From Citrus sinensis (taxonomy: Eukaryota; Streptophyta; Magnoliopsida; Sapindales; Rutaceae), in assembly GCF_022201045.2 (NCBI RefSeq), contig NC_068559.1:27411501-27475500 (forward strand): a DNA stretch of 64,000 nucleotides. The letters are read 5' to 3'. The position numbers were made by a program, and so were the translations under genes. This document shows, one piece after another, positions 11,317 to 27,598 of the stretch. How positions within the stretch are numbered: the first letter of the stretch is position 1; the number at the start of each line of letters is the position of its first letter. The notes under the pieces are model-generated. The model did no database searches. It was not told the DNA's origin and saw nothing but the letters and a program-made list of their open reading frames with translations.

Positions 11317-12243
11317 TTGTTTATGTTAATTTTTTTAAATGGAACTTTTACTAGTAAAACACAAGAGCTATTTTGGCAGTGTGTCGTTTGCTCTGAACCC
11401 AATAAATTTAATAGATGTAGGTTGCGTTTGTTTTTTTATTTATTTAAAATATGAATAAATTTGAATAAATTTGAATGAAAATCTATGAATGACATGTTTG
11501 TTTTTTCTTTTTCAACATTTGAAAAGAAAAACTTAAAAACTAATAGTTTGATATAAATATCTTTTTAAGTGATGTATATATTTATTTTTCATAATTTATA
11601 ATTTTCGCATGTTGATTAGTTTGGTAGCATTAAAAAAATACTATAATTGTTGATCTTAATTTAATTTTTTAATAAAAGTTGTAATTATAACATCAAATTT
11701 TATTATAAAGTTAAAATTGCTATTTGATTTTTGATTTATTACAATGAACATAATTTGATTTTTTAATATTTCAGTTTAGCTAATATTATCATGTGAATAA
11801 AAATTTAAATTAATTAAAAAAATAATTTCAAGAATAATATAAAAATATTATGTTTATAAATAATATTAAAAATACATGAATTGTGAAGGATATTTTTAAG
11901 ATTTGAAATTAAAATTTTCTATTTAGACTTCAAATAAAAATAATTTTATTTTTTTTATTTAGATAAAATTAGCTGAAAATAAGTGATAAGCTAAAAAACT
12001 AAACAACTTAAAATAAATAAATATTTGAAAAAAAGAGTTAAATTCAGATTTCTAACCAAAAAAAAAAAAAAAAAACAAAACCAAATAGCAGCGTACTCGA
12101 GTGAAGAAGATTAGAAATAGTGTCCTTGTTTGTGAGTTTAACGGAAACCCCGTAACTCAGATGGTACTATCTCATGCCGAAGCCGCGACCGACTAGTGTT
12201 ACATTTACATAGAGCGAGGGAGAGGCAAAAACTCAGAGAAAAA
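11317..12243. other. AT-rich intergenic DNA and promoter/5' UTR of the TTC38-like gene
   Basis: About 11419-12075 starts with GGTTGCGTTTGTTTTTTT and ends in an A-run plus CAAAACC, which could be the two ends of another degraded AT-rich insertion, but the internal match is weak. The last 150 bases before 12244 are GC-richer and likely the 5' UTR. Confidence 0.35.
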
Positions 12244-15200
12244 ATGGAAGGAGTGAAATTAGAGAGATGGGGTTACGAAGTTAAGACCTCCTCTGATTCT
12301 TGCATCTGTGCCATCAACGCCTACTATCACCAGGTATTTTTCCTTTTTTTTCAAAAAAAAATTATTGGGTATCTGAAACTTGATTCATATGAGTAAATAA
12401 GGTTTGTTTTACAATGAATGAATGAAGGTGCTTAGTTATGGGAGAGAGAGGCGTGTGATATTAGAAGCGGCTGAGCATGACAAAGATTGTGTTTTGGCTA
12501 ATATTTTGGCTGCTCATTTCCTATCGTCCAGTGATTCTTTTAAAGCTTCTTTGCATATTCGGGCAGCTAAGTCTCGTCTGGTAATTTTTTTTTTGGGTCC
12601 ATTTTGGAAAACTTCCAAAATTACCATAAAAGATTAATCAATGAAGATAGAATTTTGTTTGAAATAGGATGAAGCTACCACATACGAGAAGGCAGTTTTC
12701 TACGCTGTCTGTTATTTGATTTCTGATGACAGAGACGATGAAGTGGCCGTTGAGTCGCACTCTAAGGTGGGAAATTTTTTAATTGACTTTCTTATTAAGG
12801 CTTGAAAACATATTTCGTTGAGTCACACTCCAAGATGGCAAAGTTTTAAATTCAGTTTCTTGTTAAGACTTAAAATCATATCTTCTTTTGAATTCATTAG
12901 TTCATCGTTCATCTTAATTCCCGGCCCTGAAATACATTACCAAGACAGTCAATACTTTGATTAAAGTTTCCCTTTATCTTAATCTAATGGATTTACTATG
13001 AATTTAAGCCTATCATGCTGTTTGTTGATTGTCTTTCATGTTGAGGTTGCACTGGATCACAGGAAGTTCCCATTTCTAAATGTAATGTTAGAAACTAGTT
13101 GAATTTTAGTTTAATTTCCTTGTATCTACTAGTAACTGTTCAGCTTGTATTTCTTGTTACAAGCCCATGCTGTAAATTTGTTTTTCCTCAAAACATCCAT
13201 CTGATCAGGTCTTGCGACCATAACTTTTCCAAACTATGTAATGTTTCTGGAGTTAAGAGCTATCGTGCTTGTGTCTCAACAAAGTGACCTGTAAACTTTA
13301 AACAATACGGATCATGTCTGTTCTTGAAGGCTTATAAATTTGACTGCTATGTCCGGTGTTAACGTTCTATTTATTTTATATCTGAATTGTGAATATTGCA
13401 TGTGTTGTGGGAAAATTTCATTTAATCTTTAACATCGATCTTTATTTTGCTTTCAGTTTAGTTCTTAGCATTTATACAAGTTTTGTTAATTGCATATGAC
13501 ATTTGTTTCTTTTCCAGCTTCTGAAAGAGTTTCCAAGAGATCTGCTTTCTCTGAAAAGGACCCAAATACTCTGCTTCTACATGGGCCGCCCTGATCTGTG
13601 TTTCGATATTATTCATCAGGTTTGATGTCATCCATTCAATGAATTGTCACTTATGGTTCTTTAAATAAATTAGAAAGCTTCTGGCATGCTTGTTTTGTGT
13701 AAGTACTGATTAAGGAACAGAGACACAGTGATATGACATTTTACATATATGTAGCTCAGAAACTTCAGTTTTTCATGAGAATGACCTTCAGTGGTGCTGT
13801 CTCTCCTGGGTGCTATAATGATTTGAAAATTTTATAGGTTCTGCCCTATAATCAACAAGAAGATTTCATATTTGGCATTCTTGCGTTTTCGTTGCTAGAG
13901 CTTGGACAGATGTCAGATGCTGAGGAAGCTGCTAAAAAGGGACTTAAAATCAACAAACATGACTGCTGGTCTCAACATGCTGTGAGTTGCAGCTATTTTG
14001 GTCTGCTTTAAGAAACATTATCCACCTTATGTCTATACTTGATGGAATTATTTGTAAATTTTGTTTCTCTGTATATCTAGTTTTTGAACCCATCATCCCT
14101 TTTCTCTTAGAATGTTTGAAGTTGGTGTTAGCTATCTTAGTATTTCTGGTCATGTCAGTTTGAAAATAAACGTGGAAAGAACATGAATATGCTCAAATTC
14201 AATTATGGACCTAGCCTAGTTATTTAGTACAAATCACATTTTTTTGTCAAAAGATAATTTCAGCATACCCTGAATTTTTTCATCTATACCCCATGAACTT
14301 GAGGGATATTCTTAGTGTTTGGATCTTTATGCAGCTGTGCCATGTTCTCCAGCATGATTGTTGTTTTAAAGAAGCAGTACAGTTCATGGAAGAATGCTCG
14401 TCCACATGGAGTTCTTGTTCATCATTCATGTATGCATATTAAGCTATTCAAGAGGTTTCTAATTTCATTTTCTTTTCTTTTATTATTTTTTAGATGAGCA
14501 TGACTTTAAATGTCCAGGTATACACACAATTGGTGGCACGTGGCGCTCTGTTACTTGGAAGGTCATTCTCCAATGAGAAAAGTCCTGGAGATTTACGATA
14601 ATCATATCTGGAAGGAGTTAGAGAAGCCTGGTGCTGTGCATCCAGAGGTGTGCCATTTGTAAACTTTTCGGATGACTGAATTTTTTTTTTTTCAAATTGC
14701 ATGTCTTAAGTCCTCTTGCATTTAGGTGTACCTGAATGCTCTGGGCTTGTTGTTGCGAGTTTATGTACGGGGTGAACTTGACGTCTTTGGTAACCGTCTG
14801 AAGGTCTTAGCAGATTGTGTTGCAGATCAGGTGAGTATACCATCCATATTCTTTCCCCTCAAAAATTTCAGTAAGCTGTTTTTGGTAAGAATTTGAAATC
14901 TTCAGTCACAGATCTTGTAGGATGCTGGTTTTAGAACATATGTTTTGGATTTGTTTCTGTCTACATTAGTAGACTGTCACCCTAATGGGCGCCATGAGAT
15001 CTTTCTGAAATCTACATGTTTTTTATGTATTAATGGAGAATGGCAGGTGTTTCTTTCGAAGAATTGTTGTGTTTAGACCTCTACTGTTGTCTGTTTCCCC
15101 GCTTGGTTAGTTTACTATGAAACCTTATTGTTAAGCGTGTGCGAGTTTCAGATTTCATTTGCTCTGGGAAGTAGGTAATGACAGCATGAACAGAACTCAC

Positions 15201-16913
15201 ATTCTGAGAAACAGTGTGAAGGCATGAATATTAATGCATGTTACATTGTTAATTTGCATTTAAAATCAAGGTACACGTAGCTTGATTCACATTTTTAATG
15301 TGGCTTCAAAGTGTGTGAAATTCTCTGTTTTCAGTCAGTGTATGACTTGCTGGAGTTCACCTAGTCAAGAAGTTTGCAGACGTGGTGACATTAATCCGTC
15401 AGCTTGTTTTGTCATCCAGCTGCTTGTGTGTTGATTTTTTCTTGTTAGAGTTGCCTTCTTATATAGACCAAACAATTTGGAAAATTAAAGCTTTTTATGT
15501 CTGTTCCTGTCAACCAAAATTTCACATGGTAGTGACATGTGAAACAATATTCATATAACTTTCGATAATCTGAAGGCACTTACTTCCTATGTGGACCTGT
15601 TGAAGTAATGTTTATCACATGTTTTCACAAACTCAATCATCTGTATATGCCTTTTCCTATCTATGGTTGGCATTTTCTTACTGTTTCGGGTTATCTATGT
15701 GTGCACGACAATGTTCAGGCCAACTGGTATTTAGAATGCCATCTTGATTTGTTGATATTATGGGCACTAGCGAATACCGGAGAAGTTTCTAAAGCAGAAG
15801 ATCTACTTAAGGGCCTGAAGTCAAGGTGTGAAGAATTATCTTCTCTTGCATATTTCTAGGGAATGGCATTTAGTTCATTGCAATTATTTTTCTTTTCTAG
15901 ACACTCCAAGATGATCAAGAAGAAGCAGGAACTTATGCAGACAGGAGTACAGGTTTCTTCTGATATCTGCTTGATTTGCCATTTATAATGAACTTGTCTT
16001 ACCGATTCAGTGATAAATTTTCCTATTTATAAAGCCACCTTGGGAGACACCTTGGTCAGTAGATACTTGTTCCTCTTAACATTGGGTAGAGAGGTTGAGA
16101 CCGTTCGCATTATTGGTGAAGCTACTAGGGCCTTTGTTGTTAATGTTTATGCTGCAAAACATCCCGAGGCTCTGTATTTAAACTTTCACAATATCATGCC
16201 TCTCTTATTTTGAGTATTGCCAATGTTTGTGCCTTAAATTTTCATAAACTACATTTGCATTTTGCTTTGTCCTTGAAAAGTTGGATTCTTTACTTGAAAA
16301 ATCTGTGCATTCTCTTATGTTGTTTTGTTGTCATTTTCAGCTTGCAGAAGCTCTCTATGCGTACGGAAGGGGTAATGATGAGAAAGCATTGGAATTGCTT
16401 GGTCCAGATTTTGATGCCAATTCTTGTAAGGTAATAATGATGAGCAATAATTAGCCTTTGTATTCTGGCTTCATTTTCGAATTTTTAAGACAGAAAAATA
16501 TAACTTTTTACTTCTTAATGCCAGATGATAGGGGCATCTGATGAGCAGTTAGATGTATTCAATGAAGTTTGGTACAGTTTGTTGCTGAATACTGGACGAG
16601 CTGCCAAGGGTATGATTCATAAACATGGAATTCTATCTTCAAAGTGGTTCTTTTTCTGATTTTTGTTTGAACTGCAGCAATTGAAGTAATTGACAAGCGG
16701 ATCAAGAAGAGGGAAGGAGCTCCTTTCTTGTGGCGCCTGCTGGTATAGCTCTGCCTTGCATATGCCAGTTTTTGTTTGTACAGCTTGGATGCCAGGTGAC
16801 AATATTTCTTACTCTATTTGGTTCAGGAGAGAGCTTATTCCATGGTGGGCAGGCAAGAAGCAGCAGCTGTAAGTGAAAAGGCCAGGACATTAGAAGCTGC
16901 ATATTTCAAATAA
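12244..16913 (+). CDS. Tetratricopeptide repeat protein 38-like protein (TTC38 family)
   Basis: Fourteen exons can be placed with consensus GT-AG borders and intact frame: 12244-12333, 12428-12580, 12668-12766, 13518-13619, 13838-13981, 14335-14429, 14518-14647, 14726-14830, 15719-15825, 15901-15952, 16341-16430, 16525-16609, 16678-16742 and 16827-16913. The product is 467 residues, the usual length of TTC38 proteins (about 470). Landmarks are MEGVKLERWGYEV at the start, LLSLKRTQILCFYMGRPD, HALCHVLQHDCCFKEAVQFM, THNWWHVALCYLEGH and AYGRGNDEKALELLGPDFD. The family is a helical TPR-like solenoid, conserved from bacteria to animals and plants; its biochemical role is not known to me. No signal or membrane segment is seen. 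The last three exons have a degenerate duplicate at 34.5-34.95 kb. Confidence 0.9.
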
Positions 16914-17431
16914 GCCTGCATCCAGCACGAAACCAGATAGACACTAGTATTCTCCCTTCATCTGGCCTTTAAGAAACAGGTTGAATCGTGGTTCAACCAA
17001 GATCCCTGCAAAAATTAGCATGAGGGGTGGGAAATAAACACTGGGAGCTTTTGACATTTAGTGTTCATCATGCATCATGTAAGATAACCATAAAGGCATA
17101 AACAGATATAATAATTGCAACAAGATGATGGGTAATTATTGGGTATGAACATATGGTTTAGTTATAATGGTTTTTTCATTGTACATTACTATCTATGACA
17201 AAGGTTAAAAGATACAGCGGCTCAGTAAGACCCTATTCCCAGTACAAAAGAATATTATTTCCTTGAAACCACGACTAGAATTAGAAACTTACTTTAGCTA
17301 GGGGTAAGATAAAATGTTGTGCAACTCATCGGTACGTGTAATTATGGTGGAATTCCTGAGTTTGTAGTTATGAAAACTCCATTATTAAGCTTTTACGAAG
17401 ACAACTTCCACAGCTGCAGAGAAGAGGAGAA

Positions 17432-17502
17432 GAACCAGTGGTCTAGTGGTAGAAGAGCACCCTGCCACGGCACAGACCCGGGTTCGATTCCCGGCTGGTG
17501 CA
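17432..17502 (+). tRNA. tRNA-Gly(GCC), unit A copy, structurally weakened
   Basis: This 71-nt tRNA-Gly shape has a D-loop GTCTAGTGGTAGAA, anticodon GCC at 17464-17466 and a T-arm GGGTTCGATTCCC. Compared with the standard plant tRNA-Gly(GCC) as I know it, there is an A at position 2 that mispairs with G71, and two changes in the anticodon stem (GCACC against GGCAC), giving two non-Watson-Crick pairs. The internal promoter boxes are intact. It may be transcribed, but stable folding and charging are doubtful. Confidence 0.65.
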
Positions 17503-19930
<2,428 letters not shown>

Positions 19931-20614
19931 GAAGCTTAATTCTGTGCTTGGAGGGGCACAAAAAAAAAGAAAAAAAAAAAAAGAGTTGTTTCCAGAAATA
20001 AATTCGAATAAGAATTAAGTTTTGTTTTTGGTTTCGTTTGGAACGGTAAAGCCTGTATCATTTGGGTTCTGTTATCGGGCTAGGCTGCAGCCTCTCTCGT
20101 AGACTCATGTATACCAAGTGAAGGTATAAAGGTTATTGTGTTGTTTTTCTCCGCAGAATTTTTTCCCACATACGGTACACATCTGGGCTACGTGCCATAT
20201 TCGTTGTTATAAAAGTTATCGTATTATGTAACGGTGGAATTCCCGCATGGCATTTAGCAAGAATTAACGATTTTCGAACTCAATAATCTTAAATATTTGA
20301 GTTGCAATCTGAATTCTATTGCACTTATCAATTGAATAGTACAATCAAGGAATAAATAATTTTGCATTTATCATTCCATAGATGAGTAATACATGGTATC
20401 AAATTTAATTTAGAATTTAAATATTAAAATCTGTTTGGGCATATGGCTAAAATCAATTCATAATCTTTATCATCCTAAAATGAGACTTTGGCTACGAGCA
20501 CACTGCTGGACAAAGTAGTTATTAATAATCATATCAAAACCGATTAAAATGACCATCAAACATGTGTTGATTGAATAAATTGTGTGCAGAATTTGATATT
20601 CTGTTATTCTCTTT

Positions 20615-20710
20615 CCCAGAAATCAATTCTTAACACCACCACCACACCAGTCAACCGAAACGGCCGGTAAAATACGGTCTGTATATCCGGCCCTACCCTG
20701 AGGCCCAATT
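20615..20710 (-). pseudogene. Relic of LRK10L-type kinase gene, unit A
   Basis: About 100 bases read as a decayed copy of the intact receptor kinase near 35706-35820, in the same minus orientation. Shared blocks are CCCAGAAATCAA, ACACCACACCA, CAACCGAAACG and CCCTGAGGCCCA. They correspond to the kinase segment around [20 protein letters not shown] and LLELISG. Compared with the unit B relic, about 25 bases in the middle are missing. It lies about 120 bases before the HSDH start. Confidence 0.75.
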
Positions 20711-20827
20711 CGTCCTGACTTCGTCGGACCCTAACCAAAGTTATTAAACAAGAAGCTGTGCTAAGCCACCGAGAGTCTGAGACCGCAGCGCCAGTCCCCA
20801 TTTAAAATAAATAAAAAGAGAGAAAAA

Positions 20828-22728
20828 ATGGCAACACTGACGAAAACCCCTTTGGTTCTGATGGGATGCGGAGAAGTTGGACGCCAGCTCCTCCAGCACA
20901 TTGTTTCCTGCCGATCACTTCATGCCAATCTGGTACTCCTTCTCCACTTTCCGAAGTTTATTAGCGCCCCACAAATTAACTAATTAATTAATTATTTAGT
21001 AGCTATATATTCATTAATTATTACATGTCGGAGATGTATTCTTTTGATATGCACTTGCCTGCCTTCTAATAAACTCGTCGATGATTCTGTTTCTATAGAA
21101 GACTGGTAAATTTGTTTTAACTGTAACATTTCATGATTGATGATCGGTCGGCACGGCAGGGAGTGCATTTGCGAGTGGTAGGAGTAAGTGACAGCAAGTC
21201 ATTGGTTGTTGCGTCGGATGTTTTCACAAAGGAGTTCAACGATAACCTCTTATCAGAAATTTGTCGCCTCAAGGCGGGCCACTCTTCTCTCTCAACTCTT
21301 ATTGGTGGTTTCGGAGGTAATCCTCTTATATTGTATTGTTGAGGATATAATAGATTACTCATTCTGTTTATTTCTCATGCTTTTGCTTTTCTTTTGATTC
21401 TTTATCAAAGGTGAATGCCAAGTGTTTCTCGATTCTGATTTGAGAGGAAAGTTATCAGAAATTGCATCTCTTCTGGGTATATCAACAGGTTCGTCTTCAT
21501 GACAATTACTATCTCACCGGCCTTTATACTTCTTTTGAAACACTGATTTGTTGTTCAATCAATTGAAGTTTCATGTTTGTTTTTAGAGTTTAGTGATTCT
21601 TATCATTCATTCACCTCAAGTAAGGTCATTTCAAGCTTGGTCTTTTGCTTAATCTTGAAACAGGTTTGGCCTTTGTTGATTGCTCTGCCAGTTCTGAGAC
21701 TGTTGAAATATTAACTCAAGCAGTTGATTTGGGTTGTTGCATTGTCTTGGCAAACAAGAAGCCTCTTACATCTACAATGGTAATAACTTTACAAGGCTTC
21801 CTTATTTGGTAGTAAATGGACTTAGTTGGACATGTATAGTCATCCTATGGCTATTCTGTGATCAACCACTAGCAGACTTAATTCTGGAGATGGCGACACT
21901 TCCTGCTGTCATTAAATGCTGCAATGCCATTTCTTTTGTGGCCAGTTCGAACATTCTATATTTTTACCATTTAAGATGAATTACGTTTGGTGTTTAATTC
22001 TTTTAAAATTAAAAATGACAAATTTTCATTGAGCAATTTAGTGCAATATTAATGTTTTTGAATTTCATCTAGAGAAGATAATGAAAATTCCTCAACAAAT
22101 CACTAATTGGAAGAGCATATATAAATCTGTTGAAGGAAAATGATAACTTTTTGTTGTCCCTTTATTTTCCATACCGTTTTGTCTGCTATTCATGCTTAAC
22201 AAGTTGTTTCTATTGCATGTGAATTTTTAACCAACCTCATGCTATTCTGTAATGTAGGAGGATTATGACAAATTGGTCTCACGTCCACGCTGTATTCGGT
22301 ATGAGTCAACTGTAAGTGAAGTTTCCTGCTTTTGTCATATAAAAGGAAATCGTGGGTGAAGTGTCTCATTTGATGTCTGTTTCTCCATAGGTTGGTGCTG
22401 GCCTTCCTGTCATAGCATCCTTAAATCGTATTCTTTCTTCAGGAGACCCTGTCCATGGTATTGTTGGAAGTCTGAGTGGTATTGGTTTTCTTCTTTTCTT
22501 TTTTTTTTTGGGTTAGACATTTATTCTTCCTTCACATATGAAGTTCATGCTTTTCCTGTATCTGCTTGTATTTTTTTGCAACCATATTTCATATATGAAT
22601 ATTGGCTGTCATTTGCATAATATATTTTGTATTAGGTACATTGGGGTATGTAATGAGCGAGGTTGAAGATGGGAAGCCACTTAGTCAAGTTGTTAAAGCT
22701 GCTAAAAGCCTGGGATACACTGAACCAG
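20828..22728 (+). pseudogene. Homoserine dehydrogenase, 5' part only (exons 1-7), unit A
   Basis: Exons 20828-20932, 21160-21316, 21411-21488, 21664-21779, 22258-22311, 22391-22478 and 22636-22728 match exons 1-7 of the complete unit B gene with an intact frame. The NAD(P)-binding motif is present as MGCGEVGRQLL, as is ANKKPL. The gene then ends: exons 8-12, which hold the DVARK catalytic lysine and the C-terminal [13 protein letters not shown] segment, were not included in the duplication. Reading past the exon 7 donor meets a stop at 22803-22805. One notable replacement is Arg to Cys in SRPRCIRYE. The product would lack the catalytic half, so this is a truncated duplicate, probably non-functional as an enzyme although transcription is possible. 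Confidence 0.88.
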
Positions 22729-23067
22729 GTTTAATTGTGATTTTAAATTTCTATATTGCAGTAGATCATATCTTTTCTATAAGTATATTCAGTTGCATCT
22801 TCTAATTTTGTTTATGCATGCTTACAAATTTATATTAAAATATTTACACAATTTAATTCTTATTATTTTTCGTTTATGGACTTTTTTTTTTGGCTGTAAT
22901 ATTGTTTTTCCAAATATTCATGCATTAAGCATTGTTCTTTTCAGCATTGTTTACCATTGACCAGTGCTTTGGAAACTTGAAGCAAAAGTTTCTTCAATTT
23001 GCTTTGGATTATTAAAACACAGGAATAGCCTGGTTTGCTTTGGTTACTTTCTTTGCCAGGTTTATAA

Positions 23068-24350
23068 GGCAGAGCTTATGTTACATCAGCTGTAAGTTAC
23101 AACTATAAATTTTTGAATCCTCAGAAAAGTTAATAATTATGAAAAAGTCAATAACTTTTAAAGTTTTATTTTAAACCCCAAACTACACTGCAATAGTACT
23201 TCAATTTGTTTAAGTTTTTTATTTATATTTATAGCAAATTCAGTACCAAGTTTTTATTTTATCTAATTGAATCTCTAACTTGTTTAATCTTATATTATTA
23301 ATTTTTTATTTATTATATTAACAATTTCTTACTTTAATATATCATTATCTTCAATGTGAAGTTTTTTATTAATTGTTTAACCTTATTAAATTTTTTACTC
23401 ATTTGATCTCCTAACTTTTTAATTTGTTTGATGTTTTCTTCATTAAAATTATTAATTTATAATATTTTGTTTACTTTTTCTATATCATTTATAAATAAAT
23501 TTGGGTTTCCTAATTTATTTAATAAATATAGTGAAATTCAATTTAATTGATTATTTTCCCGCATGTACAAATCATTGATCAAATTAGAGGATTAAAATCT
23601 TTCGTAAGAAAATCCTCTTTGTATATAGCTACAATGTGGTATCGTTTGCTTTTTCTAAATCATTTATAAATAAATTTGAGTTTCCTAATTTATTTAATAA
23701 ATATAGTGAAAATCAATTTAATTGATTATTTTCCCACATATTTGAATCATTGATCGGATCAAAGAATTAAAATCTTTTATAAGAAAATCCTCTTCGTATG
23801 CAGTTAGAATGTGGTAACTCAATAATTTATATATTTTGTAAAATTATTAGAGATTCTAATGATTTATTCATTGTAACATCTTTCTAGTAATTTATTAGAG
23901 TCATAACATATTTATGACATATAATATCTCTTATAATCGAAGATGCTAAATATAAATTTTATATACATACATACATATGATCTAGTTTATTCTTAGGAGA
24001 GATAAGAAATTATAAATGCAGATACAAATATATATTCAAAATTTGTAAATATTTATGAATATGATAATTATTTAGATCTTTATAAAATATAGTAAAAACT
24101 TTAAAAAAATTTAAGAATAAATGTAGAAGAGATGGTTAACAAAGTCATTTAGTTATACAAAATTAATGAGGATTTACTTAAAAAAAAAAATAAATATGTG
24201 ATTCAAAATAAAAATTTTTGTAAAAAGTTATTACACCCATACCTCATTTTAGGTTAAAGTTATTTTCATTCATTGGATTGAAAAATATTAAAATCCAACC
24301 ACCCAAATGTACTGATTGTTTGTTACAGCAAATGTAACATAAGCTTTGCC
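23068..24350. mobile_element. Mutator-like non-autonomous DNA transposon, 1283 bp
   Basis: It is bounded by a perfect 9 bp target-site duplication GGTTTATAA (23059-23067 and 24351-24359). Its ends are inverted repeats: GGCAGAGCTTATGTTACA on the left, and on the right, read in reverse complement, GGCAAAGCTTATGTTACA. The similarity continues into GCTGTAA. Unit B has the uninterrupted site at about 29808-29818, which proves insertion after the segmental duplication. A 9 bp TSD is the hallmark of Mutator-like elements. The interior is AT-rich without a transposase and contains a tandem duplication of about 175 bp (two copies in 23470-23818). It sits in the last retained intron of truncated HSDH copy A. 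Confidence 0.9.
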
Positions 24351-24732
24351 GGTTTATAAAGCTATCTAATCCTGTGGGGTATTTTAGTTGTAAGGGCTGG
24401 AATTTTTGTTGGTGGCTAGTTTAGATGAGTCTACAGCATATTTTATAGGTTTTTTCACCCTGTGAAGTTGCTTTTGCTCTCCGGTTGACATTTGTTTTAC
24501 CTTTGTACTTCCTTTTCATGCATTAGAAAAAGAAGAAACAAACATCACAAAAAGATTCTATTATCATTAATTACACTTTATGAATTTGTTGAAGTGACTG
24601 ACTGATGACAATTGAACCCAAGCAACTCATCGGTACTTGTAATTATGGTGGAATTCCTGAGTTTGTGGTTATGAAAACTCCATTATTAAGCTTTTACGAA
24701 GACAACTTCCACAGCTGCAGAGGAGGAGAGAC

Positions 24733-24794
24733 GCACCAGTGGTCTAGTGGTAGAATAGCACCCTGCCACGGGGGTTCGATTCCCGGCTGGTGCA
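24733..24794 (+). pseudogene. Broken tRNA-Gly(GCC), unit B copy
   Basis: Homologous to the unit A tRNA. The acceptor stem (GCACCAG with CTGGTGC) is better preserved, but only 62 bases remain. About 9 bases of the 3' anticodon stem, variable region and T-stem are missing between CTGCCACGG and GGGTTCG. It cannot form a normal cloverleaf. Confidence 0.8.
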
Positions 24795-25400
24795 TGTATT
24801 TTTGTGGCCTTTTTGCCTTTTGGGGCATTTGTCAGAAAATACTATCTCCACGTGCCTTCGTAAGTCACCAGCTTTTTTAATTCATAAAACTCTTGGACTG
24901 TCTCCAGATCCACGGCATGCATATCTTGTGGATGTGGTGCAGCCATCCAGACAAATCGCATCTCCCACGCACTTCTTAATTCTTACCAGTTACCGCCCTT
25001 GAGCCTTCCAATCCAATTCCAACGAGCCGCCAGCTTATAATAACAACAACTTGCTTGGTCAAAGGACGAAAGGACAAACTGTCATTATTTGTTTTCGGTC
25101 ATTTCAATGTGTGAACACTCGCTGACTCACATCGGAAAGACCAATAAATATCCATGAAAATGGGACATGGCTACGGCGCGGAAGCTGCAAGTAACAGCTT
25201 CGAACCTTCCCATTTCCATCACCTTGCATTGGGACCTCTTTCTCTCTCCTCTGGCACCCGTAGAAGTTCCCCATTGGCTGCTGTTACTTACGGAAGCCGT
25301 AACATAAATGATTCCGAGCTGCCCATTTCGTACCTCTCTAACAGTCAAACGTTCACATTAGTGGCGTAGTTCACATCCCCTACATTCATCTGGCTCTAAT

Positions 25401-26586
<1,186 letters not shown>

Positions 26587-27365
26587 TTTAAGCTAAATAC
26601 TGGACATTAGTCTAGCAATGGAACTAAGAACCTTAATTATGTGCTTGAAGGGGCCAAAAAAAAAAAAAAGAGTTGTTTTCAGAAATAAATTCGAATAAGA
26701 ATTAATGGCGACCATAAAGTTAGTAGTTTTGTTTTTGGTTTCGTTTGGAACGGTAAAGCCTGTATCATTTGGGTTCTGCTATCGGACTAGGCAGCAGCCT
26801 GTCTCGTGTCTTATAAAATTGAAATTCCTTTCAGTCATTTGCTGGAAAGAGCTTATTATCTATACTCATGTATAATACCAAGTAAAGGTATGAAGGTTAT
26901 TGTGTTGTTTTTTCTCTGTGGAATTTTTCCCCACGTACAGTACCCTTCTGGGCTACGTGCCATATATGGTGTTATAAAGTTATCGTATTATGTAACGGTG
27001 AAATTCCCGCATGGCATTTTGCAAGAATTAACGATTTTCAAACTCAGAAGACTTCTGTTTGCCACTGGAATCTTAAATTTTTGAGTTGCAATCTGAATTC
27101 TAATGCACTTATCAATTGAATAGTATAATAAAGAAAAAAGAAATTTTACATTTATTATTCCGTACATGAGTAATAGGTGGTATTAAAATTTAAGTTAGAA
27201 CTTAGATATTGAAATCTGTTTTGGCATATGGCTATAATATATTCACAACCTTTACATTGCTGGACAAAGTAGTTGTTAATAAATAATCATATCAAAACTG
27301 ATTAAAATGACCATCGAACCTGTGTTGATAGAAGTGCAGAATTTGACGTTCTGTCATTCTCTTTC

Positions 27366-27485
27366 CCAGAAATCAATTCTTGACAACACCACCACACCAA
27401 GACTGTATACATTTCACTATTTTCAGTAACCGAAACGGCCGGTAAAATCCGGGTCTGTATGCCCGGGCCTATCTTGAGGCCCAAT
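27366..27485 (-). pseudogene. Relic of LRK10L-type kinase gene, unit B
   Basis: About 115 bases align with the intact kinase at about 35706-35820. Shared blocks include CCCAGAAATCAA, ACAACACC, ACTGTA-ACA, AACCGAAACG, AATCCGGGTCT and TGAGGCCCA. It corresponds to the kinase activation-segment region ([27 protein letters not shown]) and ELISG. A minus-strand open frame still reads ELISG. It ends about 110 bases before the HSDH ATG, so it lies in the HSDH promoter or 5' UTR. Confidence 0.8.
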
Positions 27486-27598
27486 TCGTCCTGACTTCGT
27501 CTTAACTTAAACAAGAAGCTGCAATAAGCCACTGAGAGTCTGAAACTGCAGCGCCAGTCCGCATTTAAAGGAAAAATAAATAAAAAGAGAGATAAAAA

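Noticed and set aside
11419-12075. Possible second AT-rich transposon directly after the foldback element
   Set aside because: Terminal similarity is limited to a short G/T- and T-rich stretch, and no target-site duplication was found.
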